Below the pieces are notes generated by a model. It worked only from the letters and a program-made list of their open reading frames with translations. It ran no database searches and was not told where the DNA came from. This document shows, in pieces, positions 57,328-64,000 of a stretch of DNA of 64,000 bases (position 1 is the stretch's first letter; the number at the start of each line of letters is the position of its first letter). The position numbers and the translations under genes were made by a program. Location of the stretch: the NCBI RefSeq assembly GCF_000264295.1, contig NZ_AJXT01000048.1:62001-126000 (forward strand), in the 5' to 3' direction. Source of the DNA: Rhodanobacter spathiphylli B39. Its GTDB lineage: Bacteria > Pseudomonadota > Gammaproteobacteria > Xanthomonadales > Rhodanobacteraceae.

Positions 57328-58215
57328 TTACGGTTTGCGTTTGGCTCGTGGATGCGCGGCGTCGTAGACCCTGGCCAGATGCTGGAAATCCAGATGGGTG
57401 TAGATCTGGGTGGTGGCGATGTCGGCGTGGCCGAGCAGTTCCTGCACGGCGCGCAGGTCGCCGGAGGATTCCAGCATGTGGCTGGCGAAGGTGTGACGCA
57501 GCAGGTGCGGATGGATGTGTTTCGGGATGCCCTGTTGCAGCGCCAGCTTGTTCATGCGCAGCTGGATCGTGCGGGGATTGATCGGCGCGCCGCCGCGGCC
57601 GCGGAACACCGGGCCGTCGGCCGGCATGCCCTGCTCCGCACCGAGCGCGCGCAGCGCCGTCACGGCGTGACGGCCGACCGGCACGATGCGGGTCTTGCCG
57701 CCCTTGCCCAGCACGCGCACCTCGCCATCGTCGAGGTTGAGGTCGAGCCAGCGCAGGCCGACCAGTTCGGACAGGCGCAGGCCGCTGGAATAGAACAGTT
57801 CCAGCATCGCGCGGTCGCGCACGGCGAGCTGGCCGCCGCTGTCGGTTTCGACCAGGGCGGTGGCCTCGTCGACGTCGAGCACCTGGGGCAGCTTGCGGCG
57901 CACCTTGGGGCCGCGCACGCCGAGCAGCGGATCGTTCGCCAGCTGGCCTTCGCGGGTGAGCTGGCGAAACAGGCTGCGGCAGGACGACAGCAGGCGTTGC
58001 AGGCTCTTCGGTGCCAGCCCGTCGCGATGCTCGCCGGCGATGAAGGTGCGCATCCGGTTCGCGTCCAGCGCATCGAACGACGCCATCCGTTGCTCCTGCA
58101 TGAAGCGCAGCAGCTTGGCCAGGTCGCGCCGGTAGCCGGCGATCGTGTGCGGCGAAGCGTGGCGTTCTTCGGCGAGGCGGCCGAGCCAGCGTTCGACCTG
58201 TTGTTCGGGCGTCAT
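57328..58215 (-). CDS. xerC: Tyrosine recombinase XerC
   Basis: A 295-residue tyrosine recombinase that, with XerD, resolves chromosome dimers at dif. The catalytic residues are Arg147 (SSGLRLSEL), Lys171/174, His237 and Arg240 (HLLRH), His263 (LGHADIATT) and the nucleophile Tyr272 (IYTHLD). The N-terminal SAM-like domain is about 1-90. It follows DUF484 by only 7 bp, matching the dapF-DUF484-xerC order known from enterobacteria. Confidence 0.97.
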   Translation of the reverse strand: MTPEQQVERWLGRLAEERHASPHTIAGYRRDLAKLLRFMQEQRMASFDALDANRMRTFIAGEHRDGLAPKSLQRLLSSCRSLFRQLTREGQLANDPLLGVRGPKVRRKLPQVLDVDEATALVETDSGGQLAVRDRAMLELFYSSGLRLSELVGLRWLDLNLDDGEVRVLGKGGKTRIVPVGRHAVTALRALGAEQGMPADGPVFRGRGGAPINPRTIQLRMNKLALQQGIPKHIHPHLLRHTFASHMLESSGDLRAVQELLGHADIATTQIYTHLDFQHLARVYDAAHPRAKRKP

Positions 58216-58222
58216 CGCCGGC

Positions 58223-58909
58223 TCAGGAGATGTCCCGTGAGCGCGCCAGCGCCGCGGTGATGGTGGCCGAGATCATCTTCAGGAACAGCGTGCCCATGCC
58301 CGGCTGGAAGCGGTCCGGGTCGGCGCTGCCGATGGCCAGGATGCCGCAGTCGCCGAGCCGCATCATCGCCACCGAATGGATCTGCGGGGCATCGACGCCG
58401 AACAGGCGCACGAGTTTTTCGCTCGCCAGCCGTCCGGACACGGGTTCGTTCTTGTGCAGGAACTCGCTGAATTCCGGCAGTGCGCTGGCGCCTTCGGGAA
58501 TCTGCTGCATCCAGTCGGTGCGCGGCAGCTGCGGCTCGTCGCCGAACAGCAGCAGGCGTACCTGCTCGGTGTGGAAATCCGCGGACAGCCTGGCGATGAC
58601 CGTGCGCACGGTGACCTCCATGGTGTTCGCCCGCAGCAGGGCCACGGTCAGCGCATGGACACGCTCCATCAGCTTTTCGTTCTCGGCGGCGATGGCGACC
58701 AGCTCGGCCAGCTGGCGTTCCAGTTCCGCGTTCTTGTCGCGCAGGCTCTGCAGCTGATAGACCGCCAGCGAGGCCACCGCGCCCTCGGGGCGCGGCATGG
58801 TCAGCTTGGCCGCCAGCTCGGGATACTCGCTGAGAAACTCCGGATGGCGCTTCAGGTAAGCGGCGACCACCCGGGCCTGGGTGGCATCGTCGAGCAGGGT
58901 TGCGGTCAT
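58223..58909 (-). CDS. DUF484 family protein
   Basis: A 228-residue DUF484 protein. The N-terminal domain (VVAAYLKRHPEFLSEYPELAAKLTMP) is followed by a helix (residues 55-100) and a GAF-like domain with CGILAIGSADPDRFQPGMGTLFLKMI. Members sit between dapF and xerC in many gammaproteobacteria, and their function is unknown. It is the third gene in the lptM-dapF-DUF484-xerC group, with an 82-bp gap after dapF. Confidence 0.93.
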   Translation of the reverse strand: MTATLLDDATQARVVAAYLKRHPEFLSEYPELAAKLTMPRPEGAVASLAVYQLQSLRDKNAELERQLAELVAIAAENEKLMERVHALTVALLRANTMEVTVRTVIARLSADFHTEQVRLLLFGDEPQLPRTDWMQQIPEGASALPEFSEFLHKNEPVSGRLASEKLVRLFGVDAPQIHSVAMMRLGDCGILAIGSADPDRFQPGMGTLFLKMISATITAALARSRDIS

Positions 58910-58991
58910 GCGCGGAGTTCCTCGAACCGTTCCGGGGCACGCGCAGGATGCGTGCCGCCTGGCGCGAGTGTGCGATGGACCGGGGCGCGCT

Positions 58992-59852
58992 TCAACCGCC
59001 CCGGTCGCCGTCGACCGCGGGAACCGGCCATTCGCCCTCGAACACGAAGGCGGCCGGACCGGTCATCCACAGCGGATGGCCGGGGCCGGCCCAATCGATC
59101 CGCAACTTGCCGCCGGGCAGTTCGACGCTCACCGAGTCGCCCACCTCGCCGCGCTGGTGCAGCACCGCCATCGCGGCACAGGCGCCGGTGCCGCAGGCGC
59201 GCGTCCAGCCGGCGCCGCGTTCGTGCACGCGCAGACGCAACTGCGTGCGGTCCAGCTGCAGGACGAAGCCGGCGTTGGCGCCTTCGGCAAACCGCGGATG
59301 GCTGGTCAGCAGCGGACCGAGCTGCTCCAGCGCCGGGTCGGCCAGATCGGCCACGCTCACCACCGCGTGGGGATTGCCCATCGAGACGGCGCCGAACTCG
59401 ACGCTTCGATCACCCGCGAGGATCTCGTAGCGATCCACCCTCGCCTCGGCCGACAGCGGAATGCGCGCGGGTTCGAACATGGGTTCGCCCATGTCCACGG
59501 TCACCTCGTGGGCGTCCAGCAGGCGTACCGTCACGGGCCCCGAAGGACTTTCGATCATCACCTGCTCGCCCAGCGCCAGCGCGCCGGCGCGATGCAGCCA
59601 CGCCGCCACGCAACGCACGCCGTTGCCGCACTGGCCCGACGGCGAACCATCGGCATTCCAGATGCCGTAGTAGAACGCGCAGGACGGATCGCGCGCGGGC
59701 TCGACGCTCAGCAACTGGTCGAAACCGACGCCGACATGGCGATCGCCCAGCGCACGGATCTGTTCCGGGTTCAGCGGAAAAGGATGCTGCCGGCAATCCA
59801 GCACGACGAAGTCGTTGCCGATGCCGTGCATCTTGGAGAAGCGCAGCTGCAT
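58992..59852 (-). CDS. dapF: Diaminopimelate epimerase
   Basis: A 286-residue DapF that interconverts LL- and meso-diaminopimelate for lysine and peptidoglycan synthesis. The two catalytic cysteines are Cys75 in GQCGNGVRC and Cys220 in WTRACGTGA. The N-terminus MQLRFSKMHGIGNDFVVLDCR fits the family; a long upstream frame extension was rejected because it runs through the lptM gene in another frame. It starts 13 bp after lptM. Confidence 0.97.
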   Translation of the reverse strand: MQLRFSKMHGIGNDFVVLDCRQHPFPLNPEQIRALGDRHVGVGFDQLLSVEPARDPSCAFYYGIWNADGSPSGQCGNGVRCVAAWLHRAGALALGEQVMIESPSGPVTVRLLDAHEVTVDMGEPMFEPARIPLSAEARVDRYEILAGDRSVEFGAVSMGNPHAVVSVADLADPALEQLGPLLTSHPRFAEGANAGFVLQLDRTQLRLRVHERGAGWTRACGTGACAAMAVLHQRGEVGDSVSVELPGGKLRIDWAGPGHPLWMTGPAAFVFEGEWPVPAVDGDRGG

Positions 59853-59865
59853 CGGGTCGTGCCGC

Positions 59866-60021
59866 TCAGCGTGGCTGGCTGGCCGGTGCAACCGTCGCCG
59901 GCGCCGTCGCGGTGGAAGCGGTGGCGGGATGGCTGGGCAGCACCAGCGGGCCCTTGTTGCCACAGCCGGCAAGCAGGACGAGGGCGAGGCAGCAGGCCAG
60001 CAGCGAAAGGGTACGGGACAT
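59866..60021 (-). CDS. lptM: LPS assembly lipoprotein LptM
   Basis: A 51-residue lipoprotein. The signal peptide MSRTLSLLACCLALVLLAGC ends at the lipidated Cys20, followed by the family signature GNKGPLVLP and a Pro/Ala/Thr-rich tail. LptM (YifL) binds the LptD/LptE complex and helps its maturation. AGGAAA sits upstream of the ATG. It lies directly before dapF, the conserved neighbour. Confidence 0.92.
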   Translation of the reverse strand: MSRTLSLLACCLALVLLAGCGNKGPLVLPSHPATASTATAPATVAPASQPR

Positions 60022-60133
60022 GGCGGGATTTCCTGTGGATTCGCGCAGTATAGCGAGGCCGGGCACCCCGCTCAGCGGGCGCCGGTTATCATGCCGACGC
60101 AGGTCGCCGGCCGCGGCGACGAGGATTAAGACG

Positions 60134-60823
60134 ATGGACTGGGCCACCCTGCTGCGCTTGCCGACGACCCTGCTGCTGGTGCTGGCTGCCGTGCTTGCAC
60201 TGGCCACCCTGGTGCAACTGGTGGCCGTGCGTCAGCGCCTGCAAGGCGGTCGTCGACTGGCGGCCAGCTGGCGTGCGCTGCTCTGCCTGACCTGCCTCGC
60301 CCTGACCCTGCTGCTGGCCGGCGCCGGCTATGCCTTGCGCGGCTACCGCCTGTTGGGCGAAGAGGCGCCGGTGGTGGAGATCGACGCGCGGATACTGTCG
60401 CCGCAGCGCTGGGACGTCACCCTCAACTGGCCGGATGGAAGTACGCGCCAGGTGCAACTGGCGGGAGACCAGTGGCGCATCGAGGCCGTGGTGCTGAAAT
60501 GGAAACTGCCGGCGCTGCTGGCCGGTGTGCCGCCGCTGTACCGGATCGACCGCCTGTCCGGCCGCTATGACGATGCGGCGCAGGAAATGAACGCGCCGCG
60601 CACGGTGATCGACTTCAGCGAGAACGGCCGCTTCGACCTGCTCGACCTCAAGAAGCAGTATCCGCGCTGGCTGCCCGAGGTGGACACGGTCTACGGCAGT
60701 GGCGCGTTCCTGCCGCTGGTCGACCAGGGCCACTACACGGTGAGCCTGATGCGCACCGGCGCGCTGGTGGCGCGGCCGGACGAGGCGACCGAGCGGCGCA
60801 TCGGGCAGCCGCTGGGTGGCTGA
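60134..60823 (+). CDS. Membrane-anchored protein of unknown function, 229 aa
   Basis: The family is not known to me. Two hydrophobic helices (about 8-32 and 47-68) are followed by a periplasmic or cytoplasmic domain of 160 residues with beta-type sequence, such as EIDARILSPQRWDVTLNWPDGSTRQVQL and LLDLKKQYPRWLPEVDTVYGSGAFLP. GAGGA precedes the ATG. It faces lptM and converges with the acetyltransferase gene 12 bp away. No catalytic motif is visible. Confidence 0.82.
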   Translation: MDWATLLRLPTTLLLVLAAVLALATLVQLVAVRQRLQGGRRLAASWRALLCLTCLALTLLLAGAGYALRGYRLLGEEAPVVEIDARILSPQRWDVTLNWPDGSTRQVQLAGDQWRIEAVVLKWKLPALLAGVPPLYRIDRLSGRYDDAAQEMNAPRTVIDFSENGRFDLLDLKKQYPRWLPEVDTVYGSGAFLPLVDQGHYTVSLMRTGALVARPDEATERRIGQPLGG

Positions 60824-60835
60824 ACGGACCGGCGC

Positions 60836-61369
60836 TCAGTCCAGCGACTTTTCATAACGCCACGCGTCCGCGCCGTCCTGGTAGTAGCGCTCGTAGCGGC
60901 CGATGCGCTGGAACCCCGCGCGCTCGTACAAGCCGATCGCAGCGGCGTTGTCGGTGCGTACTTCCAGTCGCAGCGCGCGGCAGCCGCGATGCCGACAGGC
61001 ATTCACCACCGCTTCGAGCAAGGCTGCACCGACACCCTGGCCACGTGCCTCGGGCCGGGTCGCCAGCGAATAGAGCCGACCCACGCCACTGCGCTTGCGG
61101 AAAAACAGCACGGCGCTGCCCAGCAACGGCCGAGGGTGGCCGGTGGCGACCAGGATCATCGCGGTATCGCTGTCCAGGTGGCGGCGATACTGCGCGCGGC
61201 TGAGTCGGTCGCTGCTGAAGCTGCGCTGTTCCAGGGCGACCAGCTCGTCCAGGTCGGACGAGGCAGCTCGGCGCACGCGCGCGCCGGCGGGAACGGGCGG
61301 CACATCGGCGGATTCCGCCACGACGCGGCGCGCGGAGTCGGGTGAGGCTAGGGGCGTTTGAGTCGGCAC
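60836..61369 (-). CDS. GNAT acetyltransferase, RimI-like
   Basis: A GNAT-family acetyltransferase of up to 177 residues, resembling RimI, which acetylates the N-terminus of ribosomal protein S18 in other bacteria. The acetyl-CoA loop is RPEARGQGVGAALLEAV and the C-terminal motif is ALRLEVRTDNAAAIGLYERAGFQRIGRYERYY. The listed start is a GTG without a clear ribosome site; the domain core begins near VRRAASSDLDELVALEQ, so the true start may be shorter. It is divergent from the RimK-like gene. Confidence 0.85.
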   Translation of the reverse strand: MPTQTPLASPDSARRVVAESADVPPVPAGARVRRAASSDLDELVALEQRSFSSDRLSRAQYRRHLDSDTAMILVATGHPRPLLGSAVLFFRKRSGVGRLYSLATRPEARGQGVGAALLEAVVNACRHRGCRALRLEVRTDNAAAIGLYERAGFQRIGRYERYYQDGADAWRYEKSLD

Positions 61370-61548
61370 GCGCGGACTCTAGCAGCCGGCGGGCCGGAAG
61401 GTGCGCATCGCAGTGCCTTCGTGCCGTTTAGTCACGCTTCAGCGCCTGCCCTTGTGCAGCGTGGTTGCTGTGCCAAACTGCGCGACTTGCACGTACCGCC
61501 CTGCCCACGCAGGCCTGTCCGCCGTCGCCGCATCGCCTGAGTGGTGTC

Positions 61549-63036
61549 ATGACCCGTCTGGTCATCGTTGTCGAAAAAGCCTCCGACTGGGGCTCGTACT
61601 ATCCGTCCGTCGATGTCATGAGCGCGATGGACTACCTGCGCAAGCCGGTCGGCGGCGACGACGAGCGCACCCACGTGATCAACCTGTGCCGCAGTTACAA
61701 ATATCTGGGCACCGGCTACTACGTGTCGCTGCTGGCCGAGGCGCGCGGGCACAAGGTGATGCCGTCGGTGCGCACGGTGAACGACCTGCGCCGGCGCTCG
61801 CTGTACGGCCTGGACATCGACGACCTAAACCAGAAGCTCACCCACTTCCTGCCTGCCGGCGGGCGCGACACCACCGATTTCGGCATCCTGGTCTACTTCG
61901 GCGAGACCGCCTACCCGGCGCTGCAGGACCTGGCCCGGCAGGTGTTCGAAATGTTCCCCTGCCCGTTGCTGCGCATCGAGTTCGAGCGCGACCGCGTGTG
62001 GCAGGTCAGCTCGATCAAGCCGGTCGGCCTGCACACGCTGGACGACGCCCAGGAAGACGCCTTCGCCGAGGAGCTCGATCGCTTCTCGCGCAAGTTGTGG
62101 CGCAAGCCGCGTGCGCGCCGGCAGTTCCGCTACGACCTCGCGATGCTGGTCGATCCGAAGGAAAAGATGCCGCCGTCGAACAAGAAGGCGTTGAAGGCCT
62201 TCATCGACGCGGGCAAGGAACTCGGCATCGAGGTCGACCCGATCGGCAAGAACGACTACCAGCGGCTGGCCGAATATGACGGTCTGTTCATCCGCGAGAC
62301 CACCGCCTCGGACAACCACACCTACCGCTTCGCCCATCGCGCGGAGAAGGAAGGCATGGTGGTGATCGACGACCCCAGCTCGATCCTGCGCTGTACCAAC
62401 AAGATCTACCTCAACGACCTGATGGTCTCGCGCAAGCTCGCTGTCCCTCGTACGGAAATTCTCTACCGCGACGACAGCAAGGGCATGAAGGAAGTCGTCG
62501 CCAAGCTGGGCTTCCCGCTGGTGCTGAAGATCCCGGACGGTTCGTTCTCGCGGGGCGTGGTCAAGGTCGAGGACGAGGCGGCGCTGGCCGCCGCGGCCAG
62601 CGGCCTGTTCCAGCACAGCGCGCTGCTGCTGGCGCAGGAATACGTCTACACCGAATTCGACTGGCGCATCGGCGTGCTCAACCGCGAGCCGCTGTACGCC
62701 TGCAAGTACTACATGTCGCGCGGCCACTGGCAGATCTACAACCACGGCGCCAAGGGCACCGCGAAGTCCGGCGGCTTCGAGACGATTGCGGTGAAGGACG
62801 CGCCGGCCGAGGTGGTCAAGCTGGCGCTGAAGGCGACCCAGCCGATCGGCGATGGCCTCTACGGCGTCGACCTGAAGCAGGTCGGCAGCAAGCCTGTGGT
62901 GATCGAGGTCAACGACAATCCGTCGATCGATGCCGGCGTCGAGGACGCCCATCTCGGCGACGAGTTGTACTCGCGCATCATGCAGGAGTTCCTGCGCCGG
63001 ATGGAGCGCAAGCGCCAGGGCGGCAGCGCGCGCTGA
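61549..63036 (+). CDS. RimK-family ATP-grasp ligase with RLAN domain
   Basis: A 495-residue protein. The N-terminal half (RLVIVVEKASDWGSYYPSVDVMSA, then LCRSYKYLGTGYYVSLLAEARGHKVMPS) is the RimK-like RLAN domain. The C-terminal half is an ATP-grasp fold with FPLVLKIPDGSFSRGVVKV, an adenine-binding AQEYVYTEFDWRIGVLN and a metal-binding VIEVNDNPSIDAG. Such enzymes join an amino acid to a protein or peptide with ATP. A link to the adjacent GNAT gene is inference. The substrate is unknown. The gene ends in a hairpin array. Confidence 0.9.
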   Translation: MTRLVIVVEKASDWGSYYPSVDVMSAMDYLRKPVGGDDERTHVINLCRSYKYLGTGYYVSLLAEARGHKVMPSVRTVNDLRRRSLYGLDIDDLNQKLTHFLPAGGRDTTDFGILVYFGETAYPALQDLARQVFEMFPCPLLRIEFERDRVWQVSSIKPVGLHTLDDAQEDAFAEELDRFSRKLWRKPRARRQFRYDLAMLVDPKEKMPPSNKKALKAFIDAGKELGIEVDPIGKNDYQRLAEYDGLFIRETTASDNHTYRFAHRAEKEGMVVIDDPSSILRCTNKIYLNDLMVSRKLAVPRTEILYRDDSKGMKEVVAKLGFPLVLKIPDGSFSRGVVKVEDEAALAAAASGLFQHSALLLAQEYVYTEFDWRIGVLNREPLYACKYYMSRGHWQIYNHGAKGTAKSGGFETIAVKDAPAEVVKLALKATQPIGDGLYGVDLKQVGSKPVVIEVNDNPSIDAGVEDAHLGDELYSRIMQEFLRRMERKRQGGSAR

Positions 63037-63178
63037 GAGGTTGTGAGTTTTCAACCTCTCAGGTCGGCCATGGATGACCGAGCATGAAGCAGTCATGCAA
63101 GTGACTGTTTCATGTGAGCGAGTCCGGGCGTGTACCGGACTCGCGATAGAAGGAAACCACAGGAAGTGGCTTTCTTCA
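63034..63178. repeat. Array of consecutive stem-loops after the RimK-like gene
   Basis: Three or four hairpins follow one another: TGAGAGGTTG/CAACCTCTCA (63034-63061), GAAGCAGTCA/TGACTGTTTC (63085-63110 approximately), GCGAGTCCGG/CCGGACTCGC (63118-63144), and GAAGGAAACCAC/GTGGCTTTCTTC (63149-63178 approximately, with G-T pairs). This looks like a REP-type element or a structured RNA rather than a single terminator. Confidence 0.6.
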
Positions 63179-63294
63179 CAGGCGCTGAGCGCAGGACGAT
63201 CGTCTCGTGCAGAGGGCGGGTCGGGGCCGATGGCGCCTCGACGGTTCCCGCGATGTCCCGTGCGCAACGGGCGGGTTCAGGCAGACGCCCTTCG

Positions 63295-63717
63295 TCAGCG
63301 GGGCGACGCTGACGCGATTTCCTTCCTGGTGAGATTGCAACGCAGCGTGTCGTCGCTGCCGTCGTCGTAATCCTGGCGCGAACGGTAGCCCGTGGCATTC
63401 CAGTATTCCGGATGTTCGGCATCCCGCTCCAGCGAAATCACCGCGAAGGCGCAGGCGGAACCCGGCTTCAACAGGAAGACCCTGCGCGTCGCGCCGCCAA
63501 CGGCGGGCTGGTCGAGCACTTCGTAGGCTGTTCTTGCACAGCTCGCAAACGGGGTGTGCCACGCGATGATCCTGGCCTGCACCAACAGGACGCCCCGACA
63601 TTGCCGGCCGCTTCCCTCGAACTGGCCAGTCAGCATGGCATCGCCCGCGTTGGCGCAACCGACCAGCAGGATCAGGCCCGCCAGCACGGCCATCCTGCGT
63701 CGGATCACGGCCGGCAT
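63295..63717 (-). CDS. Predicted lipoprotein of unknown function, 140 aa
   Basis: A short lipoprotein: MPAVIRRRMAVLAGLILLVGC, with lipobox LVGC and lipidated Cys21, and three arginines before the hydrophobic core. An inner ATG at residue 9 is an alternative start. The mature part has five cysteines or so (CRGVLL, SCARTA, SACAF, LRCNLT) and is mixed alpha/beta. I do not recognise a family. The start overlaps the end of the frame-shifted LysM tail, suggesting co-translation. Immunity or inhibitor lipoproteins often look like this, but I have no evidence for that here. Confidence 0.72.
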   Translation of the reverse strand: MPAVIRRRMAVLAGLILLVGCANAGDAMLTGQFEGSGRQCRGVLLVQARIIAWHTPFASCARTAYEVLDQPAVGGATRRVFLLKPGSACAFAVISLERDAEHPEYWNATGYRSRQDYDDGSDDTLRCNLTRKEIASASPR

Positions 63718-64000
63718 GGCGGCACGTTGCCCTGCTGGATGACCGACAGGGCGAAATCCAGCTTTTTCGCGCAGGCCGCGTCGTCATACATGGCGACGTT
63801 TGCCGTGGTGGCAGCCCGCCATCCCGCGACCGTCTGGCGGGGCCTTTTGATATTTCAGAACCTGGCCTGGGTGCAGCCCACGCACCCCGGGGTTCCATGC
63901 CTGCATGACCGCAACCGTGCTTCCGTGCGCATGCGCCAGCTTGTCGAAGCTGTCGCCAGCCTTCACGGTCAGCTGGTGGATCGTGTTGTCCTTGTCGAGC
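63705..64000 (-). CDS. LysM-domain protein, partial, possible frameshift
   Basis: The gene enters from the right edge. The first readable residues give TVKAGDSFDKLAHAHGSTVA, then AWNPGVRGLHPGQVLKYQKA, a complete LysM peptidoglycan-binding repeat. In this frame the protein ends at 63784 after a poor tail, GRGMAGCHHGKRRHV. In another frame the DNA from about 63840 to 63705 encodes RQTVAGWRAATTANVAMYDD followed by AACAKKLDFALSVIQQGNVP, which looks like a real C-terminus and overlaps the next gene. A frameshift near 63840 is therefore likely. The N-terminal part lies outside the window. Confidence 0.6.

Noticed and set aside
63034-63178. CRISPR array
   Set aside because: The hairpins differ from one another and have no regular repeat-spacer period.
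63074-63370. A 98-codon plus-strand frame over the hairpin array
   Set aside because: It runs through palindromes and opposite the lipoprotein gene; no ribosome site and no sensible composition.

Overview
This 64 kb window is GC-rich chromosomal DNA from a gammaproteobacterium of the order Xanthomonadales, most likely family Rhodanobacteraceae (Rhodanobacter, Dyella, Luteibacter or Frateuria type). The evidence is the gene order dnaA-dnaN-recF-gyrB followed by tonB-exbB-exbD-exbD with pdxJ, the rpmH-rnpA-yidC-mnmE cluster on the other side of dnaA, and many Xanthomonadales-type proteins. The genus call is inference from gene order and protein style; no database was consulted. The window spans the chromosomal replication origin.

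Layout. (1) 1-1254, minus strand: a small operon of a DJ-1/PfpI-like protein, an unknown 61-residue protein and a GFA-type zinc protein. (2) 1440-5577, plus: fbp, a patatin-like lipoprotein and a secreted S9 peptidase. (3) 6042-8789, plus: a YtrA-type GntR regulator with a two-gene ABC transporter. (4) 8799-14108: a PA0069-type radical SAM protein, an acyl-CoA synthetase, small membrane proteins and an MHS-type MFS transporter. (5) 14263-28381: an acetate module. It holds a DcaP-like porin, acs, a CrbR-like LuxR response regulator, gltBD, and a CrbS-like hybrid kinase with an N-terminal sodium:solute-symporter domain. A perfect 9-bp-arm palindrome lies between porin and acs. (6) 28461-29955: a phosphopantetheinyl transferase and pdxJ. 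(7) 30041-33875, minus: the TonB energy-transduction genes and a periplasmic TPR protein. (8) 34032-44391: the origin region. (9) 44477-51892, plus: a tightly overlapping five-gene cassette, SWIM - DUF5691 - MoxR ATPase - DUF5682 - VWA. It is the least understood system here. (10) 51908-54431, minus: an NAD-salvage operon (rbsK-like, pnuC, nadR). (11) 54571-60021, minus: lptM-dapF-DUF484-xerC-hslV-hslU and an unknown gene. (12) 60134-64000: a two-TM unknown protein, a RimI-like acetyltransferase, a RimK-like ATP-grasp ligase, then at the end an unknown lipoprotein and a LysM gene cut by the window edge.

How the parts work together. The origin region and its replication, RNA-processing and membrane-insertion genes are the ordinary housekeeping core. 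The acs promoter, the CrbR-like regulator and the CrbS-like kinase look like a complete acetate-switch circuit, interrupted only by gltBD. The TonB, ExbB and two ExbD proteins energise outer-membrane uptake. The SWIM-to-VWA cassette looks like a MoxR/VWA chaperone or metal-insertion type machine with two uncharacterised partners.

Non-coding content. No stretch above 300 bases lacks a gene; the longest intergenic gaps are about 258 bp (63037-63294, full of hairpins) and 244 bp (38834-39077, oriC). Two families of dispersed intergenic palindromes recur. I saw no tRNA, rRNA, CRISPR array, insertion sequence or prophage.
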